This document shows, one piece after another, positions 44,325-57,000 of a stretch of DNA of 64,000 nucleotides. The DNA is from Pisaster brevispinus (lineage: Eukaryota > Echinodermata > Asteroidea > Forcipulatida > Asteriidae): positions 2,728,001 through 2,792,000 of the forward strand of contig JAMKCF010000009.1 of NCBI GenBank assembly GCA_023634235.1, read 5' to 3'. Position numbers and translations under genes: made by a program. Every line of letters starts with the position of its first letter. The stretch's first letter is position 1. A model generated the notes under the pieces. The model did not search any database, had not been told where the DNA came from, and saw nothing but the letters and a program-made list of their open reading frames with translations.

Positions 44325-47300
44325 ATGGGTTCCAGGACGTCAACCCTTCTTCAAAAGGAGGAAATAGAGGAAATTCAGAAAGAAACAGGGTGTAAGTTTA
44401 TCATTTCATGAATTCATTAATGAGTTTCGATAATGTCAGCGTTCAAATTATTGTGAAAATGAGATTGCAAATATAATATCATAAAATTTTAAATCACTGT
44501 TTGTTAATTAAATGTTATTATAAATATTAATTTTTTTATTATTATTATTAATATTAATAATTACTTTTTATTTACCAATGAATTGTTTACTTTATGTTAT
44601 GTTAAAAAAAGTGATTCACTAATTACTGATTGAATGTGGTAACTGATACATTAAAAAATATATAACATTAACAATTAATGTGTTAACTGTTATTTATGAA
44701 TATGATGTTTACGTAGGCCTATCACTCAGCTCAGTATCTCACAGTCACTACCTGACGCAGTCTGAGAGTCGAGTGGTGGATGTCAAACAACTCGACCGTC
44801 GGACAACTCGACGAGTCAAAGTCAAACAACTAACTCGATGGGTCAGACAGCTCAACACTACAGCTTGTCTGTCATGTCTGTTTGTCTTCCGTCTGTTCAA
44901 CCATAAGACAAGTCAACTTTTGATCAGACTTAAACTTGCAGTTGACCCCCAAATGGGGCCATTCAGAGCTAGGGGACGAGCAAACTGTACTGACTGGGCC
45001 GGGCACAGGGGTGGGGGCATGCAAGGATGGCCGGCAAGCATGGACATTTGCATTCCACAGTAGGCAAACCATGGCCAGCTGACAGCGAATGGGGCAGTTT
45101 TAGTTGGCCAGAAGTGCCCCCTTGGGAAAATGGTGCATCCCTTTATACACCATTAAATTTTACCCTTGTTTTAGCTATGTGACTGGGCCACAGACGGCCA
45201 GACTAGGGCAAAGGATGGTAGCGGAAAAGGAGCAAACTTGTCGTCAAGCGTCAACCATTGTAGGGACAGAATTTGATAGGAAACGTCTTGGGAAAACAGT
45301 ATAATTGTTTAATATTAGTGACTCCAATATTTTCTGTGCGATTCCCAGGTTGGACTCCTCAGTTGCACACAAGTGCAGTGCAAGGGAGACTGGCGTCCTA
45401 CTAGGCCTAGTCGTACACTAGCCCATGGCCTGATGGCCGCCGCACACACGCAAGGCAACCTTGCATTGGGATTTAGCAAGGTCCCAGACAAAGAATACTA
45501 TAGTGCCACTCTCCAGACCTCGCATCATCCTGCCCTTGAGTAGGCCAGCGAAAAGAATTAAATAAATGCAGGATTTATTATACTTTATGTGAACAAAAAC
45601 CTTTTTAAATATTGTCAGTGTGCAGATCCGTCACTCACCTGTGGATTTGCTTTGGCACTCTGTCGAGTTGTCTCACTGACGTCTAGTTGTCTGACTCGTC
45701 GAGTCGTCTGCTCCGTCGAGTTGTCTGACCCGCCAAGATGTCTGACCCCTCAAGTTGTCCAATTTGTCGTTGTCCAACGGACGAGTTGTCTGAACTCCTC
45801 TCTTGTTAGGACGCCAGTCTCCGTTGCGCTACTACGCACTAATGTACTACACCGACGTCCCACAATCCAAATAAAATTTCAATTTGTGCTTGTACCTGTT
45901 TTTGGAAGCTGAAATTTCATTCATCTACTCGTCATCTCCTTACATTGTAACTACACTTCTGGTGGGTCCTCATAAACAAATATGCTTAGTGAAATTATTC
46001 CAGATCGCAGATCCACGCTTAATTTGTTGTAAACATCATGTACAGATTGCTAGAGCATGTTTGCACCTGAATAGAAACCTGCAGTTTTTTGCAGAAATTA
46101 CCCCCCCCCCCTGATATTCACTTACCTAGATTGTTTTTTCCTTACAGTTTCAAAAAGACAAATTGTTCGACTTTACAGTCGATTTGAAAGCCTGGACAAA
46201 AGTGACAATGGTGCCCTAAGGTAAGTTCATACTAAATATGCCCATTGACCATTGTACAACTTTGACTCACATGTACAACTTCCAATAAATGTTACTTAAA
46301 TTATTAAGGACAAACAAACCATTGCCATTTTTCAGATGTACATGTTCTAAAAGACATTTTTAGAACAATTTTATGTCTTTCACCCCTCCCCCATCACTGA
46401 ATTGCTTGTAGTAGGTTGAAATTAAAGCTATTTTGTTATCCCCTCTACCCAATCATAATTGGTAGTCGAAAGTACTTTTACAACGTGCTATTATTATCTT
46501 TTGATTATTTGTTGAAGTCGAGAAGATCTTCTAAGAATCCCTGAGTTGGCGATCAACCCACTCGGTGACCGCATCATTCACGCCTTCTTTATGGACAGCC
46601 CAGACAGTAAAATCAACTTCAGACAATTCATGAGGACACTGTCATTGTTCCGACCAATCAAGAACCACAACAAGGACGTTGAGAATGCCTGCAATAGCAG
46701 AGATAACAAATTGAAATGTGAGTTATGAAACTTGAATAAGATTTGTCACGTGAACATTATTTTATTGTGTGGTTTATCGATCAAAATTGTTCTAGGCAGC
46801 CATGAAGCTGAAATGCAACAATATTACAATAAGAAATATAGGGCCTATACTAAAATTACATTTAAAAGAAATAAACTATGCCAACTGAATGATAAATTGG
46901 GATGTTTTAAAAGAAGTAAATTAACACAGATCAATTTAACTCGTGATTAAAAGAGTCTTAAATATATTTTGTACTTATTACTTCAGAGCTTTCCATTAAA
47001 ATCCTGAAACCAAGCTTGGCAAGCTGACAGTGACAGCTGACAATTCCTATGTATTGGTTAATAAAATTATTAGGTAATATACAACAAGGGAAACTGACTG
47101 GGTAAATTTCAAATAATTTGGAGTTAAACAAAGAAAAACTGGCTAAAGCAGGACTTGAACCTGTAACTTCCGTATTAACGTGCCAGCGTTCTACCAACTC
47201 ACTAAGCTATATAGCCCTCATGTTGGTGGCCTCCCTATTAAAATGGAGGTTCAAGTCCCACTCGGGTAAATTTTTTGTTGTTCAACCTAAAATTATTACT

Positions 47301-48248
47301 AAAATTAATGAGAAATAAAGGGCAAAACCGAAATAAATATGTTATTCCTGGGTTTTTCCCCCCACAGTTGCATTCCGGATGTATGACTTGGACAACAGTG
47401 GTGCTGTGACGAGAGATGAACTGCTAGTTATTCTTCAAATGATGGTGGGATCTAATATAACTGAAGAGCAACTCGGATCTATCGCAGATCGAACCATAGC
47501 TGAGGCAGATGAGGATGCCAGTGGTGCTATTACGTATGAAAACTTTGTCAAGGTAAGTGTCTATGGTTGAAAAGCTATTTCTCCTTTTATTTAACCACAA
47601 CTCTTCAAAATCCAACTACATGTTTTGTTTTATTCTGTTCATCTGAGGACTGCACAAGTAAACTGGTCATGGGATCAGGCTTACCACTATAATCACAGTC
47701 CAACAGTTTGGATGCTCAGTTACCAATAATGATGGATTTTGTTTGAGTGATAAGAGATCATGATTAATATGTGAGATAGGGTTAATGTTACAATTTGTCT
47801 ACACTCAGTTCTTTGTAAACTATATATTGTATTGACCCCTTGCACGATGCGCAGTAAAAAATGTACACAAAGGAATTGACCCCCAGATTGGTCAAAATGG
47901 TAGAGGGGCATTTTGCATAGACGCGTTCCGCCTCTGCAAGAAGTCAACACCTTGAGAAATTTGTACAGTTTGTACGATCAAAAGCTTTATATTCATGTTG
48001 CTTATTTGGGTTCATATGAAAGTTGTGCTAAAATTCCAGAGGAAATAGCTGTAGTTTCCACAAGATTCTTTACTTTAATTTATTCAAATCTGTCATCTTT
48101 CATGTGTGACAAGCAGTTTCTGTCATCTTTCAAGTCTGTTATTGGAAAATACTTCAAAGCCTTCTTATTTGTTCTCCTTTTCTCCTACCATCAGGCTCTT
48201 GAGAGATCGGATGTGGAGCAGATGATGAGCATTCGGTTCCTGAATTGA
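44325..48248 (+). CDS. CHP1: Calcineurin B homologous protein 1
   Basis: CHP1 is a myristoylated EF-hand protein that binds Na+/H+ exchangers and, in mammals, also acts in trafficking and with lipid acyltransferases. Five coding exons join in frame: 44325-44391, 46148-46220, 46518-46717, 47368-47552 and 48195-48248 (579 bases, 192 residues; human 195). MGSRTSTLL gives the N-myristoylation site at Gly2. ETGFSKRQIVRLYSRFESLDK, IPELAINPLGDRII and the end VEQMMSIRFLN are near-identical to vertebrate CHP1. EF3 (loop D120-E131, DLDNSGAVTRDE) is canonical. The EF4 loop (161-172) has Asn172 where Glu is expected at position 12, so calcium binding there may be altered. EF1 and EF2 are degenerate, as in the family. 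Intron 1 contains a foldback-like element. It is divergent from NDUFAF1. Confidence 0.97.
44750..45860. mobile_element. Foldback-like composite element in CHP1 intron 1
   Basis: Left (about 44770-44860) and right (about 45660-45795) blocks are built from a 12-15 base motif near GTCGAGTTGTCTGAC, tandem and in opposite orientations (left: ACAACTCGACGAGTC; right: GACTCGTCGAGTCGTC). Inside the right half, GAGACTGGCGTCCTA at 45386-45400 is exactly inverted at 45807-45821. The structure resembles a foldback element, perhaps two nested elements. The 127-codon ORF at 44680-45063 crosses the left block and has no known domain. Borders are approximate. Confidence 0.5.
47135..47212 (-). repeat. Degenerate tRNA-like sequence (SINE head or tRNA pseudogene)
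   Basis: On the minus strand it shows an A box (TAGCTTAGTGAGTTGGTAGA) and a B box (GGTTCAAGTCC) at tRNA spacing. The acceptor ends GGCTATA and TTTAGCC match at 6 of 7 positions. The anticodon stem is poor and position 33 is not T, so a working tRNA is unlikely. A second B-box-like GGTTCAAGTCCC lies on the plus strand at about 47249, suggesting a composite repeat in CHP1 intron 3. Confidence 0.4.
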
Positions 48249-48488
48249 TGACGCATCCTTCCTTGCTTTATCCATCCCTGGTATCCCATTGTCTTTGTAG
48301 TATGCAATCGAAGTAAACAGCAACAGAATTTAAAACTATTTACAAAGAAAACAATACACATTCTTTTGAAATGTATATAATTAAAGTAATATAAAGCATT
48401 TATAATAGACCATTGATCTAGTTTACTATTCTGAGGCACTGAAAACTATAATATCCTTATTCATCAGGCATGCACATGTACTTTCAAA

Positions 48489-48673
48489 GCTGCCAACTCT
48501 CCCTGATTTTGGAGTAATTTCCCTGAAAATAAACTCATCTTTCCATGTATTGTTTTGATGAAAAAATTTGAAAATCTCCCTGATTATGGAAACTGTCTTC
48601 CTTTTGAATGATATTCTAATTATATCCCTGATAGTTGTACAAAATCTCCCTGCAAGATAAAAATGTTGGCAGC
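48489..48673. repeat. Short element bounded by GCTGCCAAC / GTTGGCAGC
   Basis: Nine-base perfect inverted ends surround 185 bases, and the phrase CTCCCTGA/CTCCCTGC occurs four times inside. A MITE inside the probable CHP1 3' UTR is the simplest reading. Confidence 0.55.
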
Positions 48674-49433
48674 GTTGAGTTACTTTTGACCATTCCTTAA
48701 ACTTTCTCAACTCCCTGAGGAGCGTACGATACAAATCATTTCCAAACGTCTCTGAAGTTTTGTTGAGAACTAGTCTATTGCAGTTTGACAGGAAATTTAC
48801 TTGACATTAATCTAATGATGAAATAAAATCTCTTTTAATTTGTTAAATCCGTGGTGCCAGTAAATTAGGTTTCCAAAATGGATGAAATGTCAAAAAAAGA
48901 TGTAATTTTCATTGACTTGTATGAATCAAACAAGCAGGACTTTTTGTGGCCCCCAAGGACTTGGTAATTTCTTACAACTCAATGTTTTAACAAATTGATT
49001 TGTTTTCTTTTTAATATTGTTGTTCAAAGAGCAGTGAGCATTTCTAATTTTGATGTTGTATCTGTAGCTCTGCACACATTTTAAAGAGAAAGTCAATCAT
49101 TTGTTCTTTCGGAAGAGTAAATTCCTTTTCATCCTGTAGTTTTCAATCAACACACCATAATGACCATTGAAACTTTTATCAAATTCATCGGTCAAGTTTC
49201 AGAGGAGGAAAAAAGTTTATGCTTGGTCAGCGATTATTTTGATTGTTGCAATCAAAATAAGCAGCAGTGATTTGCAGGTCTTTAAATGATATTTTCCTAT
49301 TTCCGTCGTTTGCTTTGGAGGATTGGTTTTACTGTGAATTTTGATGTGCTCTCAAATTGAAACTAAATTATTTTTATTGCTAATTCTTTAATTTGTCTTA
49401 AAGCATCTCAGCATTTAAATTGAAGAATTTTCA

Positions 49434-49546
49434 ACTCTAGGTGGCAGCAGACATACCTGGTATAATTCAATTTTTATGTAATTCTGAGCATGCATGTATT
49501 TCTGAGTACAATAGATTTAATTGGAAACTCTGCTGCCACCTGGTGT
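49434..49546. repeat. MITE-like element, family D, copy 2
   Basis: The ends CTCTAGGTGGCAGCAGAC and CTCTGCTGCCACCTGG are inverted repeats about 110 bases apart. This is the clearest copy of the family also seen at 36230-36346. Confidence 0.75.
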
Positions 49547-50438
49547 CCCCTTAAGTCACCCGTTGATATAGTTTTAATGCAATAGACCTAACCTGGAGTA
49601 AAAACATAGCTTGCTCTTGTATGCTTGTAGAGACGCAAAGAAATAACTTGCTTAGACTTCTGCAACTTTATTTTACAATGTCAGTTCTTTTATACAATGT
49701 CAGTTCTTTTATACACACTCGGGTATCAACTAAACCATAATTATTACAACATCAAATTCAGGCCATACACAAACAAGTTTAAGTTTGTCTTATGAAAGTA
49801 TAGGATACAACACTTGGGGGGGGGTATGTATTTTTTAGAGACCTAATAATTGTTGCTTTACAAAATAAGATGGCTTTCAAGGTGTCTTCATGTAAAGCTT
49901 TCATTGAACAGTGTTTTGATTAGATTCTTACCTTTTTACCCAATGAAACATTTAAGCCAAAGCTTGCAGATGGCATGCTTGCCTCCCTCGCTTTGGTTTG
50001 TGCATAATCTGTCGAGCTTATGATTTGGTGCACAGTATTGTTCAGAAAAAACTACATGGATGTTTTTAGCACTCAAACTTCTTTAGCACTCAAACGTCTT
50101 CAGCACTCAATCTTCAGATAAAGAAAGAGAAAGTAGATTCTATTTGATTGTCAAGGATATTCTTTAACTTTATAATATAAAAAGGAAATATGTTATTTTG
50201 TAATTTGCTTTAGAACATTGTTAATAATATTGAGCGGTCTGGTTGTCTTATTGGTATGTAATAATTTGCTTCACTGTGTAAGTTTATCTTTAAAAGAAAA
50301 TGTCTATTTTTTACCTTGAAATTTTAAATATTTATGACGAGAATAACACTTTGCATAATGGAACGGTGTACTTTTATGGTACATTTCTTCATGGTTGCTG
50401 ATGTATTACATTCACATTTAATTGGTGTTATTTTGTAA

Positions 50439-50448
50439 AATAAATAAA
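50439..50448 (+). terminator. Candidate CHP1 polyadenylation signal
   Basis: Two overlapping AATAAA hexamers (50439-50444 and 50443-50448) lie in an AT-rich context 2.2 kb past the stop codon. No transcript end is known; this is a positional inference. Confidence 0.45.
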
Positions 50449-51047
50449 GAGATAAAAATGAAAAAGAATGGTTAGAAACAACTACTGTCTTGATTGATGA
50501 ATCTTAGCCACCTTTTTTGTATTAAAATATTATTGATATGTTTTTTGTATTGAAATTAATGTTGACAGTTTTGCCCCGACACTGGATAATTTGTTTCTTT
50601 GACCAATGGAGCAAAGACCAGACTGACTGAACTGTCTTTGAACTTGCAAGTCCTTGTTTTTTCAATTGGACTGAAACTTCCGCAGCTTGGGTTGGTTTTA
50701 ATTAGCCTTCATGACGCATGCAAAGGGGCCTCCTCTTCAGTGACCTCAATATTTATAATTTCGTGTTACAAACTTTCAATTAAAAAACGGGCTTTTGTCA
50801 ACTAAAGAGGGCGCTATCATTTTTGTGGTGTACATCATTTTGTACATTACATCCATAATGCATGTAAAATACGCTCATTTTTCGCATAGCACTTTTACCA
50901 TCACTGCCTGCCTTGCCTGCGTCTACTCGGCTAGCTGATGAACCTCCGAAGCCGGCTTGTGCGAACTGCTCAGAAATAGCTTTCTTTCAGCATTACCAGA
51001 TATATTTGAAGTGCTTTTGGTCATTATCAAGTATTCTTTAGTATAAC

Positions 51048-54000
51048 ATGGAGGGAGCACAAGTAGATCTGGTGGAAGAAAGGATTGAGCTGGAGAGAGG
51101 AACAACAGGTTTGTATTTTTACCTTTTCTGAAATTTTCAGTTTCGGTTTGTTCAGTAAATGTAGTGCTACGTGATATACACAGTGTACTTCGTATCTTTT
51201 CTTTTTCATGCGGTGGCCCGTTAAACTGAATTGGCCATTCATAAAGTTCATTACTCACCAATGACTGTCTAAAATAAAATAAAAACTCTAGTAATAGTAT
51301 AATTATTAAGGCCTGAATGATGAATATTTTTAATTAAAAAAAATGTGTCACACTGTCTCAAACTCAAACTTTTTACCAGGCCTACTAACTATACAGTCAC
51401 TGACAGTGTATTAAGTACTAGTTTTTCATTCATTATGCAATAAAATTGTGAAAAATAGTATTACTAAGCTATTATTAGCTGTTGCAAACTGCTCACCCAC
51501 CAAAAAGACCTATATGCAAAAATAGCATTTAAGTGGGCTGACGTTTCGACCCTAGCAGAGTCTTTCTCGAAGGCCAGAATGCCAAAAGGCCTTCGAGAAA
51601 GACTCTGCTACTGTGCTAGTGCTTGGGTCGACTAACTATTTAAAAAAATAATAGTAATAGTGTCTTATTTACTCATGTGATATATTGCCATTGGTAACAC
51701 TAACATACATGACATAAGTAACAATGACTGAAAAAGGGGCGGTCGGTTATGGAAATTTTTCCCAAAATAAAACTATTTCAGGCTGGTCGATCAGCCCTCT
51801 GGCTGGCAGCAAAAAAATTTGAGGGCACTCGATAGTTATTCTGGTCGTAATAAACCGACCGCCATAAGCCAGTCCAGAAACATTTGGCGGATATTATGTC
51901 ATCCGACATGAAGTAGTTAATAATTGGCAATGTCTGTCCCGCCTGAACAGTCTACATGGGGCAAAGAAGCCTACAAATAATTGCTCGAATTGCCTCTTTT
52001 AAATTTTTTGGCACATGCATTTTTTCAGGTTAGCTCAAAGAAGGCCAAAGAATCAAGTATTTTTACCTCAGCATGTATCTAAACTTAAATTCTAATCTAT
52101 TAGTATTAGATGTAGGCCTAAGCGGTAAGCCTCTCAACAAAAAATGGCAATGCAATGCAATGCAGTGTTCATCTAACTACAGTATTAAGTTAAAGGCTGC
52201 ATGTAGGCAAAGCTGATCATTTTAGTATGAATATGGAGTTTTAGTATGAATGTTGAATGTTGAAAATTCTATTGGACAGCTAACTACATAAAAAGGGCAT
52301 TTGTTAGGCCCCCTAACTTTTCTCTTAAGAAATAAATCCTGTCTGCAATGATTTATGCAATACCAGTAGGTCCCATCTCATTGCCGTGATGCCCTTTGAA
52401 ATGTTTTTTAAAACTTTTATTTCCATAATATTTTTTTTTTTTTTTTTACTACCATAAAAAAACTGCCTTGGCCCTACAACTTTAAAACTTACAAGTTCTA
52501 ATAACTGTCTTCATTAAACTGTAGTGACACTCTAACAATATGACACATAAGTCTCCACACCTGAACCATCAAGCAGCGTAACACACAAAATGCACAGTTC
52601 AGCAATGTGAATTTTAACTTGCTACAGTTTGCTTGTACATTTATCAATAAGTGTATTAATTTTGAAGTCACAGTCTGCATGAACGGGGACCCAAGCTATT
52701 ACTTGGAAATCCATTCAATGTTAGGGACTTGCCTTTTCTACATTAGGTACACTACATAAGACCCCTGCCCTTGCACTGATGTCAAACGCGGCGACTGTCC
52801 GCCCATGGTCTGCTATTCAAGGTGCAAAATTGCTAGATAAAGATACACTGCGTTTAGTAGCAATGTATCAGTTGCTTAAGAAGCGCACTTTACAAGAACA
52901 CACTCCAAAAATGGTGCAACCAAGATATATCATGGGTCTTGGGTGGTGACTTCCTGTGTATTGGGTTAATACCAAACCTGATACTTTAGCTATGTTGAGA
53001 GTGGTTCACATCCAAACACTAAAATCTTCATTGTACAATTTCAGAGCGTTGTTATAAATCTGTAATCTTTAATATAGGTCTGGGTTTCAACATCAAAGGA
53101 GGTCGTGACCAGCCACACGTACCCCGTGATTCTGGGATCTTTGTCACTAAGATCAGAGATGATGGAGCAGCAGCTAAGGATGGCAGACTACAGAAAGGAG
53201 ATAAGATTCTAGAGGTACAGTACAGACTAGGAAATGGGGTCTTCGCTGTGTCATGTTAGTGGTATTTGAACAAAATATTCAGCGTTAACAGTTTCAGTTT
53301 TAGTGAGTCTGCATAGTGTACATGGTGTACCAATACCATATCAAACAGTTGTATGCTGTTGGCAATGGGAAGTTTCAGTACCTTACATGTGTGTACATGG
53401 TTTCTGTGTAGGGGCCTACGAGTTTGTCAGTGGGTATGTTACACACATGTATGTAAATGTGTATCTTTTGAGCGTTACATGTGTAGTTTGGAATTTAACA
53501 AGTTTGTCAGTCAACAATGTAACATCAGGCCTAATTGGTGAAATGTTGTGTAAGCCCATGTTGGCCCTGAACCCTGAACCCTGTGAATGAATCCCTGTTA
53601 ACACTGTTTGGATGCATTGCATCGAAGTGACTAAACATGCTAAACCAGAAGTGTGCATTATCAATGAGAAGTCTCAATTCTTCAACATTATGTAACATTA
53701 ACACAATGTAAACATAAGCCCTTTGCTTCAGATAAGATTGACATAGTTAGTTTATCTATGTACTGCACAAAGGCAGTATTGAGTCCATCAAATTCAGGCA
53801 AAACCACGGAGAAGATTGTGAATGATCTGAGGTACATGTACATGTACAGGTGTACTTGTACCATTGTGATGAAAGACTAGTAACAATACTGAGTTGAAAG
53901 AAGACAATAAGCAAATACTGCATGACAATTTTAGTTTTCACCATTCTCTGTAAACCATTCCCAATATTGTTAGTTCATGATCACACTTTATGGTGTGCAC

Positions 54001-57000
54001 ACAAGGTTTCTATGAATTGTTGATCATCTATAGCCTGCTGATTAACTGTTCCTAAGCTAGCTTACAATGTGTAAAAAAGGCCCCACAAAAAGTGTATCAT
54101 AGGTACATTGAACATTGCCGACTGCATTTTAATTTCAATAGTTGCCCCTTGCCCTCATACTCATTGATAAATTCATGATGACCTTGGGTCAGTTAGAATT
54201 ACCATTTTATTGTGACAACTTTACACAGTATGTGTATGTACATGTATGTGCAGTAGTCATGGTAGTGCCACCACCGGCACCCCCACTACAAACATTTTAA
54301 AGCAAGATCAATGTGATCATATTTTCGTCCGGATTTTGCAAGTCCGATAATCACCGGCTGACAGGAAGCTTGCTTATTACGGGAATTATGTTCCACCAGA
54401 TAAGATCAAGCAGCCAAAATTAAACTGTCCAAAAAAAAAACCAAAAAGTGCTGAAAAAATTGTGAAGACATGTTCCATGGATGTGGACAGCTTCCTAGTT
54501 GGTTGCTCTTCAGAGTGACATGGAGCACATTTAACTACAAAAAATGTACGTCCAGAGAAGTGTCGAAATCCTTCTGAATCCACCCTGTCCACAGTATTCA
54601 GTTTGGATCCATTCAGCATTCTCCCTTAACACTGGTTCGCTGGCCAAATGATAGTTGAAACACCTGAGGACCAGTCAAAAGCCTTGCCAAGTGGTCCTGC
54701 TGCTTAGTTGCTAGTTAAGTGTTGAAAAGCATGGCCTCTATTTAATAAAACGTATAGACGGGTGAAAAAGCTGACAGACCTTTGAAATGACAAGCTGGTC
54801 CTGCTGGCTAGTCACTGAACAAATACACATTCACATTTAGATGAATGAATTACATGTTAGCAGGGAATTTATGCTTACAGTGCACTGGCTACATGTACTC
54901 TTTATTATTTAGCATTCTTTGCCCTCTGATCCTAAGCAGAGAATGGGGCAACTACAGGGTAATTAGAGCCATGTAATTTGCCCTGATGTTCAGGAAGGTT
55001 CTAGTAAACATTTCTAAGCGAGTGATGGGAGTGGGGTTGAGGATTTGATGGTTCATCAGCTGGCCTGAAATTTCATCTTGGAGTGGGCAAGGCCATTTTC
55101 ATTTAGCAAAGGGCATTTCCTTGTAAAATATTAAAGTCTATGGGAAACTTTTGAAAGGGTACCAAGGCCAAGACCTGGGGCAACAGAGGCCATGGCCTCC
55201 ATGTCATTCCACATGTTCCAGGCCTGGTACATAATGTATATCATTAATTCCGGAAACAAATTGATGTCATGTACTGTCACACTGTACTGCCCTTTAAAAT
55301 GATCCTTTCTGAGCTTCTGTCAAGTTGTGTCCTTAAGGGTCATATTTCAAATTATAATCTTGAATCAGTCAGTTTGAAAAAGTTTAATAATTTGATTTGT
55401 GTATGATTGGATGTTGGATTGTTAAAGTAGTATTTATCCATACATGTAGAGTTGTACTCGAGTACCTGTTTATACACATGTACATGTACAGTACAGTTCC
55501 CTCTCAAATAATTGCATGTGCAGCTACATGTGATGTTAATTTTTTTGAAAAAATGGGGAAAAAAGTTTCCTGCTTATTTTTGTTTTTCTTTTGATAGTAG
55601 CTTTGGTTTTCATGTTAACTTTTTATGGAACTATTTTTCAGAGTGTGAGACAAGCAGTTAGAACCTTACAATACTAATGAATGTGCTATATATTGCATTA
55701 CATCACATGTGCCGTCAGTAACCTTTAGAAAGTCATCTAATTTTAGACTCTGGAGGTGCAGGAACACGTATGTATCCTATCTTCAAGGAGGTCATTGACG
55801 TGTGATTTCAAAATGTGAATTGTCATGAATAAACTAACTCTGATCAAACCAAAGAAAAGTTTTAAAACATGTAATTTTTACTGTAAAACTACAGTGGCTG
55901 TCCAATAGCTGCTCCTGAAATTTTTCAACAAATTACGTTCTCCTTCCCCAAATGGGAAACACGGGATGAATTTTGATTATGGACTCGTGTTAAAAATAGG
56001 TGCGGGCAAGTCTTAAGTTAGTGTCCAACGTGCGGTAATTGCAAATTGACCTTTCCCTGAGAGTGACCCCAGTTGAACGTCACATTGAAGGCCATCGCTA
56101 TCCCCCTGCTCTTCCTGCAGATAAATGACAAGGATGTACGGAATGTACCTCACCAGGATGCAGTCAATGAATTTGTGACTGCGGGGGAGGCAGTCACGCT
56201 GGTTGTACAACACGGTGCTGAGGACTTACTAAGGGTATGTCAAAGTGACTTTGTTTCTTGTAAGATGGAGAGGGGTTTGGGTGGGGGGGGGGTTGTGTTG
56301 TAGGGGATTTGACTGGTCAGACGGGGTAGGTGGATTTATTTATTGTGTGATGCATGCGCTATGCTGGAAAGAAAATAAATTAAAACAGCAGTGAACGCAA
56401 TTAATAAAAACACATTTTCTGGGCATATAAGATGCAATAAGAGACTATTGAAGATGCAACATTATTAAGTGCCAGCTGACTTGCTAAGTAAATTTAAAAT
56501 TCCAGAGAAAGTTCACATGCTCAGAATGTCATCAATAATAGAAATGTGAAAGTCTGCTGCCAGCTAGTCTCAAAGTCTCATTTGAACAAGCGCACAGCCT
56601 CAATAATGGTACACTTTTTGTAAAAAATATAACCTTATGAAAAATAGAATATACACTATGGAAGTCTTTCACTTGACAAAGCACTGGGCAATTGATTCAT
56701 AAATAATTTTGAAACATATCAGCGGTTGTCGATCTTTCTTGTAACAGGAACACCAGGAAAAAAACAAGAAGTGTTACTTAAACCCATCATTGTGGCTGTG
56801 CACACAATCAAACAACATTTGTAGAAATCATTGTTGCTTTATAACATGTATAAATATGCAAATTCAGCGCCTACCTAGTACTACTACCTGTAGTGAAATG
56901 TGACATAAGCTGGCCTCAATGGTGAAGTCAATACCTCTGTTCTCCATAAGCCATTTTGAAGATATGGTGGACACATTTCAGTTGCACTACTCGGTTTGGG

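Larger units (their letters stand above)
48249..51047. other. CHP1 3' UTR and CHP1-SYNJ2BP intergenic region
   Basis: No coding exon is seen. Overlapping AATAAA signals at 50439-50448 would give CHP1 a 3' UTR of about 2.2 kb. Two MITE-like elements lie inside (48489-48673 and 49434-49546), plus a G-run near 49806. The last 500-600 bases must carry the SYNJ2BP promoter. Confidence 0.6.

Noticed and set aside
44680..45063. 127-codon ORF in CHP1 intron 1
   Set aside because: It overlaps the tandem motif block of a foldback-like element and has no known domain.
47135..47212. Functional tRNA-Asn(GTT) on the minus strand
   Set aside because: A and B boxes are present, but the anticodon stem fails to pair and position 33 is not T, so it is kept only as a tRNA-like repeat.
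51540..51575. Active hammerhead ribozyme on the minus strand
   Set aside because: The GTCGAAACGTC half is present, but the CUGANGA core is replaced by CTTCGAG, so the catalytic core is absent.
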